Source: Camillea tinctor (taxonomy: Eukaryota; Ascomycota; Sordariomycetes; Xylariales; Xylariaceae). From it: 64,000 nt of DNA. Shown here in pieces: positions 9,458 to 21,341 of the stretch. The stretch covers positions 979,664 to 1,043,663 of the forward strand of contig MU394051.1 of NCBI GenBank assembly GCA_022578605.1. The letters run 5' to 3'. The translations under genes were made by a program, and so were the position numbers. Positions within the stretch are counted from its first letter, which is position 1, and every line of letters begins with the position of its first letter. Below the pieces are notes generated by a model. It was not told where the DNA came from and made no database searches. It saw only the letters and a program-made list of their open reading frames with translations.

Positions 9458-11442
9458 TTAGTTAACCCAGTTCCCTGCCCAAGTATTGCACTTCCCATTG
9501 TCTTTGACGTACTTGTTCGTCTGGAGACAATCGTAGTACTGGGCTTTGCAAGCTAGGTCGGCCTGCACCCAGTTCTGGGCGTAACGACCGGTCGACTGCT
9601 TGCTCGTCTTGCAGCCCTCGACGTAGACGTCCTCGCACTGCTGGAACTGGGAGTAGCACGCGTCGCTGCAAGCGTTGCCGCAGCTGCCCCGCGAGTAGGA
9701 CCGGCACTTCGCGCTGTCGCTATCCGTGTACAGCTTGAAGACGTTGCCTCTACGCCAGTCTGCCTCGAGGTTGTTGCACGTCACCAAGGGGAGCTTGATG
9801 CCCCCGACGGGGTTGTCCGTGCCGTAGCCGAATGCCGAGCTCGAGGGCTGCTTGCAGATGCCCGTGGGGGTCGGGACCGCGCAGCTGGAGGTCGGCACCG
9901 TCGACGTCGCCGTCGTGGCGGTCTTCGTGCTGAGCGTCGTGCAGGGGTATGTCGAGACCGACGTGGTTGGCGAACCACCACCTGAAGGCGGAGCGCCCTT
10001 GAAGCAGTCGCCTTTGCCGCCGCACTTCTTCCCCTTGCAGTTGCTGACGCAGTAGGAGCTGATTTTCCCGCACCATTCCCCGAATTTGAAGCAGTCGGTC
10101 GCGCCAGGCATGCCGGCTTTTAAGAAACAGCTGGCGACCTGGATGGCGCATTGAGACCAGGCGGTGGTGCAGCTCTGGAAATCATTGAACTCGGGGATAG
10201 GTTTTGAGCACCAGTTTCCGCACTTATACTCGCAAGTCTATGGAAATACATGTTAACGCATGTAGCGCCGTAGTGATGATTGATGGCACTTACTGGAGGT
10301 GTAACAACGGCTGTGGTACAGACCGGTACGCTTGAGATTGTAGTACTGGTAACCTTGGTGGTGCAACTCGTTGAGGTTATTGGGATAGTGGAAGTAATGG
10401 GTGCGGTGGTGGAAGAAGTAGACGTAGTGGAAGGAATAGTTGAAGAAATGGTGGATGAGGTAGTAGTCACTACGGTTGACGTAGTAGAGACGGTAGTAGA
10501 TGATGTGGTGGAAGAAATTGATGTTGATGATGCGGTTGATGTTGTTGAGCTCGTTGAAGAGTTGTCAGCTGGAGGAGTCCACCCGCAAGGCCTATAGATA
10601 GTAGGGGCATCAGTATCGACAAATTAGTATATACACAAGATAGGAACCTGTAATATGTACTTACTCTAGGCTCTGCAAATCCTTAGCAAGATATAGACTG
10701 AGCCGGGATGGGCCACCACAGGTTTGGTTCGCGTTGCCATTGCAAGGCATATTACACGTCGTAGCATCGGATGCTAATGCTGTCCCATTGCCGATAACAA
10801 CACCGCAGTAACATTCACCTCCGTACTCGGTACCAGCGAACGGATAACCGCCTGCCAAGCAAGAGTTCAAACATGTCTCGGTCGTCATGGTAGAGGATTC
10901 GAGGCTGTCTTGGCGATAGAAGAGCGCCTTGCCTTCGGAAGAATCGTCAGTCCAACATCCAACAGACACATAATCATCAGTTGTCTGATCATCCAGGTCC
11001 AGAAATGTCGGGTCCATCCAGAGGTTGACCTGAGTGTCGCCGCCGCATGTTTGAGAGCTGTTGCCAGTACAGGGAAAGGAACACTCTGGTTCATCTAGAA
11101 GAGCAGTAGAGACTGTTTGTCCACAGTAGCAGACGCCATAGTAGCCGAGACCAGCGAAACGATAGCCATTTCCTAAGGACCATTAACTTTTGGTTCTCAC
11201 CCTACTGGAATTCACACACCTTTACATTCCGCAACACATGTTTCTACTGTCATGTTTTGCGTATCTAGGTCAGTTCGAAGGCTTAAAGCCTCTGTTTGAC
11301 CTCGTTGGCCATTGTCATAACATCCCGAGTAAACGAACGGATCAAACTCCGAGAGACAAGGTGGAAGCTCATTGTACCAAGCATAAGTAATCCGCACAAG
11401 ACCAAGGGCTACAAAGACAGCGGACGATTTGATGGACGCCAT
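9458..11442 (-). CDS. Secreted protein with two WSC domains and Cys-rich C-terminus
   Basis: Four exons: 11442-11220, 11172-10665, 10591-10294, 10237-9458. Introns are 47, 73 and 56 nt, all GT..AG and all phase-consistent; product 602 aa. The start at 11442 gives a signal peptide (MASIKSSAVFVALGLVRITYA). Two WSC domains follow. The first contains YSGCYDNG, YYGVCYCG and CTGNSSQTCGG. The second contains VGCWTDD, YGGECYCG and CNGNANQTCGG. Exon 3 is a Ser/Thr-rich linker, probably heavily O-glycosylated. The C-terminal ~260 residues carry many cysteines in two patches (CGNWCSKP..., CGKISSYC..., then SCGNACSDACYSQ) and match no family I can name. WSC domains bind cell-wall or other glucans in sensors and secreted enzymes. 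There is no transmembrane helix, so this is likely an extracellular or wall-associated binder rather than a Wsc sensor. Confidence 0.88.
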
Positions 11443-13470
11443 GACTTCAGAACTACCCAATACGTATAGTAGCTTAAAGTGAGACTTCACACGTAGAAGG
11501 AGATGAGTAAGGTGACTGCAATGAGCCCGAAACCTTTAACGAGTCCGGACTCGTACATATAAATAGATGATTTAGCGACACGACTATGAAAGCCTTATCG
11601 ATGTACTTCGCGTGCCGTATGGTTACATGAGCTCTAGAATGATCGTGAACTCGGCTCTAGTTATCCTAATCGGGTACTCGCCATGGTTGGTGGCACTTGA
11701 CGCTGGACCTAATTGATAAATATTGTCATACCGTTCCAGATATTTTCATCCTATCTTTTGCCTAGTGAATAAGTTTAAAAGAAAAACCCCGAAGCTCGAC
11801 CTGCGAGCTAGTCTATACCCCTGACAAGAGTTCGAACAAATACCACAGAGTCAGTCTGGCAGGATGCCTTTCAAGTGTGCCCCATGTAGGCTATAACGCT
11901 ACCCTACGTTGAAAAAGGAAATTCTAGCTAGGGTCGTCGGCGGCCACCGGGCGTACATAGTAGTCTATCCAATTGAAGGACTTGAGTCAACGGAAACCAT
12001 CACCAGATCGGTCCATTGGTCATTTTATATTTGGTGGTATTTGGCGTCCTTGGCGTTAGAGGCCTAGGCAACTCGGGTACCTACCTTTCACCTGCATTAG
12101 TTATTATGTGATGTTATTAAGTCTCGCAGTCCGGCCGACTTGCAGAATATCTATATGGACACCACATATATACAATTTAGAATTAGATATTTCACGACCA
12201 ACCCAAAGAGGAATACCAGAGCTATACGTCTGGCGAACAAGCAAGTAAGGCATCATACCAGGAAAAATAAGGGGTTAATCCATCCACACACACAATTAAA
12301 AAAAAAAAAACTAAAGTAGTTCAAAGCTTTTCCATATGTAGGCTGGGTCTAAGTATGGGATCTCTCTCTTAGTCCCCGAGATACCTACCGGTGGAAGCTA
12401 CACTTACAATAAGAGATGTGCCAAGGCCGGCTAGCGTGATCAATAGTTCCCGTTATGCTGCGTTGCCGGATCTAGACCTGGCCCAGATGCAGTACTTACT
12501 GAGCAGTCTAAAGAAGAAACCTCGTATAAAAACCAGCTGAGGAAAAAAAAAAGGATTGTGCTTCACAGTGTGAAACGGGATGCGAAGAAACATGAGGCGC
12601 GTGCAGGCGTATGTTATCTCAAGCATGTCTATCGGTTAGAAAAGCCCATGCACCAACTACATCGTGCATAGGTCAGGGGAAGAGGTGCATCGCATCGATA
12701 ATATACTACTATAGAATTTCCCTGCGTGCCATTGCAACGCTGCATAACAAAGCTTGGTTCCATCTAAGACATACGTATGTAATGAGAGACAATACTCCGT
12801 ATATTCTCCCACCCCCATGCCAATGTGGGTCCCCCATGGTGAAGATCTGGGGATTGAGATGCCGATCATAAGGGTAGACATTCGTCGATGTACCATATCT
12901 CAGACGGATCGGCATTGAGCCTCATATGTCGTCAACTACAATGCTGCAAATTTCATGACTAGACCCAACACAATCTACAATACAAAAAGAATATTGATCC
13001 TACGAGACAGCTTGATAATAGAATCTAAGAGCTCAGACTTAAAATCTAGGAATATAGGAGTATAGGATACAAAAACAACATAATAAACATAACAATAACA
13101 TACACAAATAAAAAGTTTTTTTTTTATTTTTTTTTTATAAACTCCAGCCATTTCCCTTCCTCTCCCTGTCTGTTATTCTCATCATAATTCCCCTTCTCCC
13201 TTCTTTTCCTTTCCTCCTTTTTTTTTGTTTGCATTCACCAGAGTAGTTGTGGCGCTTCTATCATTTTCTTCATCTCCATATAGCGTACACTGTTGTTATG
13301 TCCTATTTCTGTGATTCTGCCCTTGCCAATCTATCCTCATGTTTGCCCTCCCTCCCATTCCTTTTGTCTTTTAACAATGGTCAATATTGTGTTACGTTCC
13401 AGAAGTGCAGTAACACACACAATACTGAATTGGGAAACAATGACCAATTGTTCATTGGGAATCATCTGCC
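11443..13470. other. Intergenic, 2 kb, no gene recognised
   Basis: Promoter region of the WSC gene, then AT-rich DNA with an A-run (12298-12310), a T-run near 13110-13137 and a pyrimidine-rich tract at about 13140-13230. Overlapping short frames at 12611-12915 on both strands have no recognisable motif. Confidence 0.5.
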
Positions 13471-14184
13471 TTAGAGCATGGTTCCGTTCGCGACATTTTG
13501 TGCGAGCAATAAATACTCTGGCCTGATTTCCTGCGAGTGTCCCTGATCCCGCTGAGATTGTATTAGCTGTTCGTGCTCAGCTATCTCTTGCTCTGTTGGC
13601 TGAATCCCTCCTAACTGATTCACTCGCATTTGAAATAGCGCCCGTTGTCGCTGCCGCTTCTGCTGCTGGAGTTGCATACGTTTCTGGTGCAGCCGCTTCT
13701 GCTCTTGTATCTTCTGTTGCTGTGTCTGTAGTCTTTGTTGACGCAGCTGTGTTAGTTGCTGGTTTCGTTGTTGCTGGTGTAGGCTTTCCTGTTTCTGCCA
13801 CTGTAGGAATTGTTGGCCTCGTTGGAATTGTTGCCACTGCTCCTGTTGCCATTGAAGGAATTGCTGGAACTGTTGCTGCTGCTGCTGTAAGAATTGTTGG
13901 TGTTGTTGTGGATGTTGTTGCTGCCACTGCAGGAATTTTTGGAATTGTTGCTGCTGCTGTTGTCGCTTTTGCTGTTGTAATATTTGTTGTGGGTTTTGTT
14001 GTTGCTGATGTTGTTGTTGCTGATGTTGTTGTTGCTGATGTTGCTGATGTTGCTGTTGTTGCTGCCGTTGTAGTAATTGCAGCTGCCAGTTTAAGAATTG
14101 TTTCCATAGCTGCCATTGTTGCTGCTGCTGTTGTTGTTGCTCTTCTGGAGAACTCGGGATTCCACCTTCACTGTCGGATGCCAT
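13471..14184 (-). CDS. Glutamine-rich low-complexity protein
   Basis: Single exon, 237 aa from the ATG at 14184 (MASDSEGGIPSSPEE). About the central 140 residues are polyglutamine broken by histidine, tryptophan and phenylalanine, with a recurring QFLQWQ / KFLQWQ / QFLNWQ unit. A basic coiled-coil-like stretch follows (TQQQKIQEQKRLHQKRMQLQ). The non-repetitive C-terminus begins GGIQPTEQEIAEHEQLIQSQ. CAA and CAG are mixed irregularly, which argues for selection on glutamine rather than simple triplet slippage. Q-rich proteins of this type in fungi are often transcriptional co-regulators or prion-like, but nothing here identifies a function. Because the repeat keeps several frames open, the coding call rests mainly on the ordinary N- and C-terminal ends. 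Confidence 0.55.
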   Translation of the reverse strand: MASDSEGGIPSSPEEQQQQQQQQWQLWKQFLNWQLQLLQRQQQQQHQQHQQQQHQQQQHQQQQNPQQILQQQKRQQQQQQFQKFLQWQQQHPQQHQQFLQQQQQQFQQFLQWQQEQWQQFQRGQQFLQWQKQESLHQQQRNQQLTQLRQQRLQTQQQKIQEQKRLHQKRMQLQQQKRQRQRALFQMRVNQLGGIQPTEQEIAEHEQLIQSQRDQGHSQEIRPEYLLLAQNVANGTML

Positions 14185-15803
14185 CTCAATTTCCACCGAT
14201 GATGATACTGATAATTGATGCTGTTCTTTTTTTATTGTTGTTGATGATAATGCTGAAGGTGATGATCGTAGTGGTGGAAGTGGAAGTGGGATGGGAAGTA
14301 GTGTTGTGGCGGTAGTGAATGATCAGTATACCTATGTAGTGAACTACATAAACTTAGTATTGAGGATTAAGATTGAGATCGGAAGGGGGGAAATAAATAA
14401 AAACAAGGTTATCTAGGTAATTTTGGTGATAGTAGCATAAAATCTATCTGGAATTTTTAGTAAAGATATATCAAGATGTGTACCTAAGTATTTTTCCTAG
14501 AAAGGAACCTAGGTATACATTACTTTAACGACTTTCAATTCAGGAGTTGCCTTAGTAGGTATGCACTGAAGTAAAAAGAGTCATAGCGAGTAATTACTAG
14601 ATTAGGTCTTAGGGGTCCCCTTTGAGAATAACAATCTACATAGAGATACCTACTGTCACGATGCGAGCCTTGAATGGAGGGAAACACTATTGTTGTTGCG
14701 CGAGGAACTAAGTTACCTAGGTAACCACAAAAGCAGCGTGGATTGCTTACATATAAACAGTTTCCTTGTTCTGTTTTCTAGGTTGATTTCGGCTCCTCAC
14801 ACCCTGTGTATGTCGGTATTGCAAAACAAGGTCTTGGAGTCATGTCAGCGTAGTGACATATATTGGCCATAGTCCTGAGCAAATTCGCCCATAAAAATAT
14901 TAAAGCGTACCCACCTACCCAAAATAGACCTATAGGTTCATCACTGATTTATATATCTGATTTGAACTCAAATGAACATTCGTAACAAAGAACAATTATA
15001 GATATATCAGCACCTTGAAGGTCGCTCGCGCGCGTGCGTGTAACATTTACCTCTTTGGTATTATACGATTCGCTACTTTTATGTGGGGCTGGTGTGCTCC
15101 CGCAAATGAACATTTGATAGTCAATATTATGTTCATTCTCATCGGTACATATATCGAAGTGAAAATTAAATCACTATAAATTTATTGCTAACAGGCATCG
15201 TACCAGAGATTCCAAACTCCCTAACATAGTACTCCCTGCGAACGATGCTCATCTAACTACCACCATACTTGTGTAGGGCCTATGTACTTCTTACCAAACC
15301 AATGCCGTATATTTCGTAACCCATTTAACTCGGCTCAGTATCTATCACAGGAGTAAGCGGGTCCAACTAGACTACAAGCTACATTAGCTCTTCAACCAAT
15401 ATCTCTTAAGTAGGTATGTTTCCTGCTGAGTATAACGAATATTCACGCGACACACCTAAACCGACAATGATTATCATCCCACGTGGCATACATAAGCCCT
15501 AACTGCGATGTAGCATCAGCAGCGTTGCATCTTACGGAAGATTATTGAAACAAAACTGCAGTGTATTTAGCCTCATCCATATATTTTCTATACAACAGCA
15601 TGTCCATAAGCTATAGAAATAACGAGTGTAGTGTATTGGAATAGACATGTACTATCCCTATGAACAAGCCCATATCTGGGGATCGCAGCTGACGTTCAGG
15701 CCATATCTAGTTGTGAAGTTATTTATGAATATCAAGAGAACGTGACAAAACCCTACATTTCCACCACCATACCAGGGAGGCACACCGGCCGACTATAAAT
15801 TGC
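14185..15803. other. Intergenic, 1.6 kb, AT-rich
   Basis: Contains the 5' flank of the Q-rich gene (with further TTG/ATG-rich repeats to about 14310) and the 3' flank of the small secreted protein gene. A short alternating CG/GT stretch occurs near 15027-15040. No gene recognised. Confidence 0.5.
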
Positions 15804-16329
15804 CTAGCACTTTCGCCAACAGTGGAAGCTGTGGCCTGTTCTGCCCGACGGTGCGGTATAACACTTCTGATTCCAGCTGAAAATGGAATTGCCAGTCTCG
15901 CCGAGCTGGTTCTGGCAGTTGCTGTCTTCGTACAAGACGCAGTTCGTCCCATAGGTACCATCTCCGGTGGCTTGCAAACTGGCAATCCCATCTGCTGACT
16001 GGTAGCATGTCCCGCTGCACTATATTGCTCATTGTCAGACGTCAATGCGTATCATTGATAATAGAGGTTATCATTCAATAGGCATGACATAAAAAAGGGG
16101 GGAAAAGAAATCAACATACACTACCTGGATCAATAGCTCCAATCTGGTCATTACAGCCGCCGTTGCGGTAATATCGACCACACTGGCCGTTGGCAACTCC
16201 GGGAGATGCGCAAGCAGACCGTCGCTGGAGCTCGGAAGCATCGAGGTTCACGACCCGCGGGGAGATGTTGCGAGCTGTTGCAAACCCGGCTAGGACCAAG
16301 AGGCCAAGGGTCTTTGGGTTGACAAGCAT
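15804..16329 (-). CDS. Small secreted cysteine-rich protein (effector-like)
   Basis: Two exons, 16329-16120 and 16019-15804, with a 100-nt intron (GTATGT..ATATAG, phase 0); 141 aa. The ATG at 16329 sits in a good context (TTCACCATGC). The signal peptide is MLVNPKTLGLLVLAGFATA, followed by a short propeptide ending in a dibasic LQRR, a likely Kex2 site. The mature part starts SACASPG and has ten cysteines, including CGRYYRNGGC, CSGTC, NCQNQ and a terminal HCWRKC, enough for five disulfides. No enzymatic motif or named family is recognised. Size, signal, pro-site and Cys content fit the usual profile of fungal secreted effectors or antimicrobial proteins; that role is inference. Confidence 0.82.
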
Positions 16330-17779
16330 GGTGAATGAGTTTTTCAAGATTATGCTGAATTATCTGTAGAAGTTGTTATTTCCGATGAAAGCTTCTTTTG
16401 TTGTTGTCGACAATAGGAGGGATCTGGCCATATATTTATACACAAACCTTGACGGCGACCTCGTACCTCCTCAACTAGTGATGACCATAAATTTCCTCAA
16501 TACACCCAAACAACCTCTTGCTGATTTCGATACACATCACGATTCTCCTTCGGAGCCAGCGTGATCTAAGCATCCTGAGAAGGAATGCGGTGTGAGCTTG
16601 GGTAGTAGCGTGGTTATGGAGAGACAGAACTATGGTCACTTGAAACACCACTAGTTAATGCATCCCAATAGCCTATTTGTTCCCTGTGAGGAAATATTAG
16701 TAAATTGCACTGAATAGCCCTGCGAATCATGATGCTGAGTAGCCTAGGACCTCACAAGCCGTTTGTTGATCTCTGACTATTTAGATGGCATGCATGATTA
16801 TATACTCTCAGCTAGGGAAGTATTAATGTTGGTTATTACGTCAGGATGACTCAGCAGGCCCTAGATGTATTAGTTCTCCTTTTTGGGTTCACTATCATTT
16901 TCTCTCTCTCTCTCTCTCATACACATATAGCACAATATACCATCGTGCCCAGTGCCCAATGTGTGTCCTAGGGGGTTATCCCCCACATTGGTAGTCACTG
17001 TTGTATTAGGTAACCAGTAGCTTTATTTTGCCCCCTTATTTCAAGTAAGCTGGTTCAAGTACGATGCTAATTGCCGTGCTTTTGACGTGGTGTACTACCT
17101 AGACTCCCCGGACCACATCCATGAGGCGTGTTATATCCGGTCAGCAAGGTTGGGTCGGAGAGCAAAATCAATATTTCGTATGTAAGCAAAATTGGGAACC
17201 TACATGTATAGAAGACCATTGGGTCTATGTTGTAATTATTCACTCAATCACATCATATATTCTTTGTATAAGACAACATCGAGATAGCTCATGACAATAA
17301 TCTGTGAAATATATTTGTATGATTCTTTTCTTGTTAGATTTCCGGGTATCATCTTACTTAAAAGATGATCCGGCGAAATACATATCCATTATCCTACAGC
17401 ATTAGTTATAATATACTGAGGTAATGATGGCTTCAATATTATCGCGCGGGGAAATAATAACTACCTACTCTATACCTTTGTCTCCTAGGACTTGCATTAA
17501 TATCACCTGTACTCTATGTCTTTTGTTGCAACCGCCACCCCATTATTCGTGTTCCCAACCAGTAAGAATGGCAACTGGTTGCGAAAGAAGTGCTTACTCA
17601 ATATAGGGAACAAACCTAGTTGGATGCACCCTTTAACCCCTTATTCAAGCACGGGTACTATTGGAAACCCAAGCACGTCAGAAGAAAAGCAAGGTAGTGA
17701 GGTTAAATATAGATCTAGAGATATTTTTTATTATTAATCATTATAACTTTTAGTAATTATCGGACCTCCCTGAAATATC
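16330..17779. other. Intergenic, 1.45 kb
   Basis: Promoter of the small secreted protein gene on the left, 3' flank of the S41 peptidase on the right. Holds a (TC)9 microsatellite at 16901-16918. No gene recognised. Confidence 0.5.
16901..16918. repeat. (TC)9 microsatellite
   Basis: Nine perfect TC units. Confidence 0.9.
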
Positions 17780-20597
17780 CTACGTAAAGGGACAGCCTAA
17801 CGCTGAAGTCCCAACATAAGGGACACAATACCCCGACTTCAGGGGGGCTTTCAAGTTGGTGTTGGCGTTCTTGTTCGAGGCCCCGGAAATCCCCATAGTG
17901 CTTTCTGAAGAGCCCTTTACCCAACAGAACTCCGTCTCACTCGGACAGTAATTGTCGCGGTTCTGGCACCGGTTGACACATGCGTAGATGCTTTTCGACT
18001 TCTTGTTCGAGCAGGTGACCGGTATAGAGACGCACGCCTGTTTTGAGGAGCATTCTGTCTTGCCCTTCTCTGGATCACATATCTTAATCTTGTCCGGCTT
18101 TCCGATAGATCCATGCCCTGCTGGTAGCCCATCTGCTTCCTCAAGGTTCAAGTCCTGATTGTACTCGACCTCGGGTATCGAGACAGTCAATGCTGTTGGC
18201 TTCGGCGGCGCGTTGGCCGCTGTAGTCTTATTGCCTGAGACAGCGAAACCCGTGGAGCCTTCAACACAGAGGGAGGAATCATCCCATGTGGCTCTTGCAG
18301 CATCTCGCCAAAGAGCTGTCATGTTGTATACATTGTCGAAGGTATACCATATCCGGCAATCAGCAGCTAGATACTTGAACTGGAGCGGGATAGTGTCTTT
18401 GTCGCGAATCTGGTCTCGCAGGTTGAAGGCTGCGTAGCTAACAACCATTCCTGAATCTCGGACTTGTGGCAGTTGATTAGCCGCAGTATCGCTATAACTG
18501 CTCGCATCATCTATATCATCGTCGATCGAGTACGCAGAGTATAGCCTCGCGCCTCGCGAACCGCTCGCTGCTTGCATTGGACCAGAGGTAGGGTGACCGC
18601 CAACTACGATTGTCTTAACACCACCTTGGTGGGTCATCATCTCAACAAACAAGGCACAAGCTGAGGAGCAGACGCCATCTGTAAGCTACAACATCATTAG
18701 TAGACTCCCTAGACTAAGGTATTCCAGCACCTACAATGACAATGTCTTCCGGTGCCCAGGGAGTAGGCCATTCAGGTTCGCTACCAGGGATGTACGCCAG
18801 CGGAACCCAACCATCGAATGCGGCGATGTCGAAATTCTCATTTGCAAGATCATAACGCTCCTATGAGTTCGATGTCAGTACATATAGCTTGAATAGCTAT
18901 TAGGTATCCAGTAGTAGTTACCGTGAGAGAAAAGTTGTCTCCATTATCTTCTCGGGGGCCGTAGTATTCTGCCCAGGAAGTAAAGTTGTCTCCTGTGTCT
19001 GCGTTTAATCTAGCTGTAACAACCCACTCGTCTGCTTCCATTTCGTACTTCTCCTCAGCTTCCGTATCATTATCAAGTCGAAGTGAGCCCCAATAGTTAG
19101 TCTTTGCGGTTCCGATAATGTCCCCCATCTCATGACTTCTTCGACGGCTACCAGCAAATGGGTCGACGTTGGGAAAGAATCTCTTAAAAGTTGTGAAGAC
19201 GAGCATTGAGGTGCCGCCGTAGTTCTGCTGTAGGTCGATCACTACCTTGGAAATTCCCCTCTCTGTTGCATTACCAGTGAAGTAAGCAACAGAATCAGCG
19301 AAGTTGCCGATATTATCTGAGTATTCGTCGAAACTTGGTATGCTCAGCACCCCTGTGGAGATATCATCGAGGAAATACCCAGTAACAAAGCCACCTCCAG
19401 TCGAAGCTAGATTGTCTTGAATGATATCGGGGTTGTCCGGATAAGCACCCTCACTAACTTCAGACCACCCAGTCGTAGTGTTACCAGCGTCATCTCCGAT
19501 GCTACTGGCGTCTGCAAATGCTTCAGGTAGTTCAACTTCGTCATATGAATCTGGAAGGAGCCCTAAAACGAAATAATTATAGAAATCCCCGCCAGTCGTC
19601 AGAGGGCCTGTGAAGTCCGGATTGTTGTAAATAGCCAACCAGTAAGTTTCCAGTGGATCACTTCCGTTGGCAAATGTGAAGTTTAGGGCGTCACCCCAAT
19701 ACCCCTGAGATGGGTCGCCAGGGTAAAAGGTCGCGCCTCCCGAAAAGACGCTTACTGCTCCCATGATATCCTGTGCTGGGCCGCTCATCAACTGATTCCA
19801 GTCTGCATTCGGCTCAACCATTCCGATTGATTGAAGAGCAGCAAAGCGGGTCAGGAAATCCGTCACGTCCTCTCCGTTGATGGTTTCTATCGGAGAGATA
19901 TCCCAACCGTGCTGCAGTCGGCCTAGAATATCATCTAGAGGCAGAATTATTAGCACAAGCTGAAGAAAACAGGCACGTTGGATTCAATTACCTTTTATAT
20001 ATACCTGTGGCATTTCCTTGCCATCGGATGACACAGACAAGAGCTCGTATGGGCTCGCAAAGGAAAATGCCGATAGTATGCCAGCGTAAAGATCGACATG
20101 CATATCATGTACTCTGTAGACTAGTTGCTGCATATCTGCTTCGAATGCATACTGGTTCTTGTATATACCAGAGGTGACATTTTGCTTAAGCTGCTCCAAG
20201 CTCCCGAAGAAATCGAAAGCGGGCTGCTGGTAACCTTCAGGGGGGTCTTTTACATATGCTAGAGTACTTTGAAATTGCATTGTTGTGTTATAGTAATCTA
20301 TGAAACGCAATGCAACTGCATCGTTAAATGGGACGCTGACGAGACACGAGTAGGCAGCTTCCGCCCAGAATACAATATAACCTACAAGCAGTCAGTCAAT
20401 AGACGTCTTCAACGCAACCAGACTGTCTACTCACCTTGGTTCACATCGTCTATTATATCACCACATACTGTGGGAACTGGATTCTCGGCACTTGTTGTAG
20501 AGGATGGTTCTTGCCTCCTTCTATGAGGAAGAGACGAAGGTACTGCGTTGGCGATACTGGCAAATATGCCTAGAATTAATGGGTAAACCAAAAGCAT
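17780..20597 (-). CDS. Secreted S41-family (CPAF-like) serine peptidase
   Basis: Five exons: 20597-20435, 20381-19992, 19934-18922, 18860-18735, 18685-17780. The introns (53, 57, 61, 49 nt) are GT..AG and restore one 865-aa frame. The signal peptide is MLLVYPLILGIFASIANA, followed by a basic PHRRR that could be a Kex2 site. The N-terminal region has RVHDMHVDLYAGIL with the expected catalytic His. The middle has DISPIETINGEDV (PDZ-like/S41 core) and VVIDLQQNYGG. The junction of exons 4 and 5 gives VILTDGVCSSACALFVEMM, the S41 nucleophile Ser motif, then VVGGHPTSGPMQ. The C-terminal ~100 residues form a Cys-rich tail (ICDPEKGKTECSSKQACVSI). S41 peptidases cleave at C-terminal or internal sites of unfolded proteins. 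The fungal group includes UstP of the ustiloxin RiPP cluster, but no UstY-like oxidase or repeated precursor peptide is visible nearby, so a general extracellular protease is likelier. Confidence 0.87.
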
Positions 20598-21341
20598 ACT
20601 GGGCTGACGAAGTAAAGTATTGACGGATGCTGTATAGCGGCAGAGGAATAAAGGGGGTTGGAGAACGGAGCCGTTTCTACTTCATGATCTTCGAAGCTTT
20701 TTTTATATAAAATTTATAGGACTTATCACCTAAACTCGCCCCGATAGTTATCATCATATGACTCTTGTGTATAGCTTATAGCTAGTTACAGAATGCGGCA
20801 CAGTTGCTTCCATTATCTCCTTCGTGAAGCCACCTGTGCCATGTTCACGGGGGTGGTCCGTAAACACTGACCAATCAGCGAAAACTCCCGATGGCGGGAT
20901 CCTTTGTCCAGGGGTATAAAAATAACCCACCCATCGAGATAGAGGCTCACCCCCCGTCAGCTGAGGCTCTTCCAGCATCAGAATCGGGTCGGAGAAATTT
21001 ACACTGCCTTAAAGCTGAAGATGATAAATCCTTTGCGTGGCATTAGCTCCAGGTTTGTAGCTTACATATATGCGTAGCTCCTTAACGCATCACACCACAT
21101 CACGGACACCCTTGCCTGCGCGACATCCTACAGTAGTAGCGAGGCGAACTGCGATATTTTTGGGGGCCAAATTGGGAAATGTAAAAGAGCTCTTCGAATT
21201 TGTCATGGAAATACCTGCCCAACATTTCAGCAACTAGACTACTCGGTCGTAAGTAACCTGCCAATTATCCAGAAGGGAATTTATGATCACCTACCTAGGT
21301 GCCTGATGGATATTGGAAAATAATACACATCACTAGTGACG
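20598..21341. promoter_or_regulatory. Divergent intergenic region, S41 peptidase / NACHT gene
   Basis: The 744 bp separate two divergent start codons. A TATA-like GTATAAAAATA occurs on the plus strand at about 20914, more than 400 bp from the NACHT start, and AT-rich TTTTATATAAAATTTATA at about 20700-20717, roughly 110 bp upstream of the peptidase start. Which elements are used cannot be told from sequence. Confidence 0.4.

Noticed and set aside
13577..14116. Thr/Ala-rich minus-strand frame of 179 codons
   Set aside because: Frame-shifted reading of the Q-repeat.
13596..14315. 239-codon plus-strand frame, almost all Val/Ala/Ile
   Set aside because: Antisense product of CAA/CAG repeats; the minus-strand frame has ordinary N- and C-termini.
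15804..20597. Dikaritin-type RiPP cluster built on the S41 peptidase
   Set aside because: No UstY-like (DUF3328) oxidase and no Kex2-repeat precursor; the adjacent small Cys-rich protein has no internal peptide repeats.
20754..20978. 74-codon minus frame between peptidase and NACHT genes
   Set aside because: No motif, no signal peptide, lies in a divergent promoter.
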